From Calditrichota bacterium (lineage in GTDB: Bacteria; Calditrichota; Calditrichia; Calditrichales; Calditrichaceae): a stretch of 5,780 nt of DNA. Below the pieces are notes generated by a model. The model saw only the letters and a program-made list of their open reading frames with translations. It made no database searches and was not told the DNA's origin. Both the position numbers and the translations under genes were made by a program. The stretch spans positions 1 through 5,780 of the forward strand of contig JAJRSN010000028.1 of assembly GCA_024278715.1 (NCBI GenBank). Direction: 5' to 3'. Position 1 is the first letter of the stretch, and every line of letters starts with the position of its first letter. Shown piece by piece: positions 5,636 through 5,780 of the stretch.

Positions 5636-5780
5636 ATTCGTTAAGCGTTAAGGGTATAAGGGTTAAGCGTTCTTCTTCATTTTCGCTTGGTGTCCAATTT
5701 TACTTTGAAACTTGTCACTGGTTACTCGAAACTTTTTTAGTTAAGCGTGCCTCTCCAAACTACGAGTCACATTCTTGTCA
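5636..5780 (-). repeat. Right composite heptad repeat, inverted relative to the left copy
   Basis: Three parts are visible. Positions 5636-5669 hold heptads GTTAAGC, GTTAAGG and GTATAAG and match the reverse complement of 37-70 at 31 of 34 bases. Positions 5707-5734 read as four in-phase heptads: GAAACTT, GTCACTG, GTTACTC and GAAACTT. Positions 5740-5780 match the reverse complement of about 11-44, with 15 identical bases at 5740-5754 and TTGTCA at the window edge. Relative to the left copy this one has an extra stretch between two GTTAAGCG words (5662-5669 and 5740-5747). It may continue past the window. No coding content is seen. Confidence 0.75.

Noticed and set aside
11..5780. A transposon or integrative element bounded by the inverted end repeats
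   Set aside because: The enclosed genes are ordinary metabolic genes. There is no transposase, integrase or target duplication, and the repeats are degenerate and internally periodic rather than sharp terminal inverted repeats.

Overview
This window holds three complete protein-coding genes between two arms of intergenic repeats. Base composition is moderate, with AT-rich spacers. All three starts have good Shine-Dalgarno sequences, including AAAAGGAGG before one of them, which argues against typical Bacteroidota. One product has a Sec signal peptide and is probably periplasmic, and another is a superoxide reductase, an enzyme typical of anaerobes and microaerophiles. Together these suggest a Gram-negative anaerobic or oxygen-sensitive bacterium, perhaps of the Calditrichota/Ignavibacteria type. 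The lineage is inference only, because the window contains no marker gene.

Layout: 1-255 is repeat-rich. It holds a degenerate heptad region, a clean array of 17 seven-base units at 104-222, and a perfect 16-base palindrome at 240-255. Position 306-1847 (+) is an ALDH7/antiquitin-family aldehyde dehydrogenase, followed by a hairpin terminator whose A and T tracts let it work in both directions. 1896-2117 is spacer with a short run of TTTGCG/CTTCGCG-like words. 2118-4757 (-) is a secreted S9-family serine peptidase with an N-terminal extension, a beta-propeller and an alpha/beta-hydrolase domain. It converges on the dehydrogenase and probably shares its terminator. 4758-4919 is the upstream region of the peptidase gene. 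4920-4948 is a minus-strand terminator for the next gene, 4957-5349 (-), a class II superoxide reductase (neelaredoxin type). 5350-5635 is AT-rich spacer. 5636-5780 is a second heptad region.

The genes do not form an obvious pathway. One is cytoplasmic aldehyde oxidation, probably in lysine catabolism. One is peptide hydrolysis outside the inner membrane. One is superoxide detoxification. Terminators separate them, so each is probably its own transcription unit. Peptide breakdown could supply lysine to the dehydrogenase route, but that is speculative.

The least ordinary content is non-coding. The two window ends carry related composite repeats in inverted orientation. Each therefore reads in the same direction relative to the gene it precedes (dehydrogenase on the left, superoxide reductase on the right). 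Both are built largely from seven-base words.
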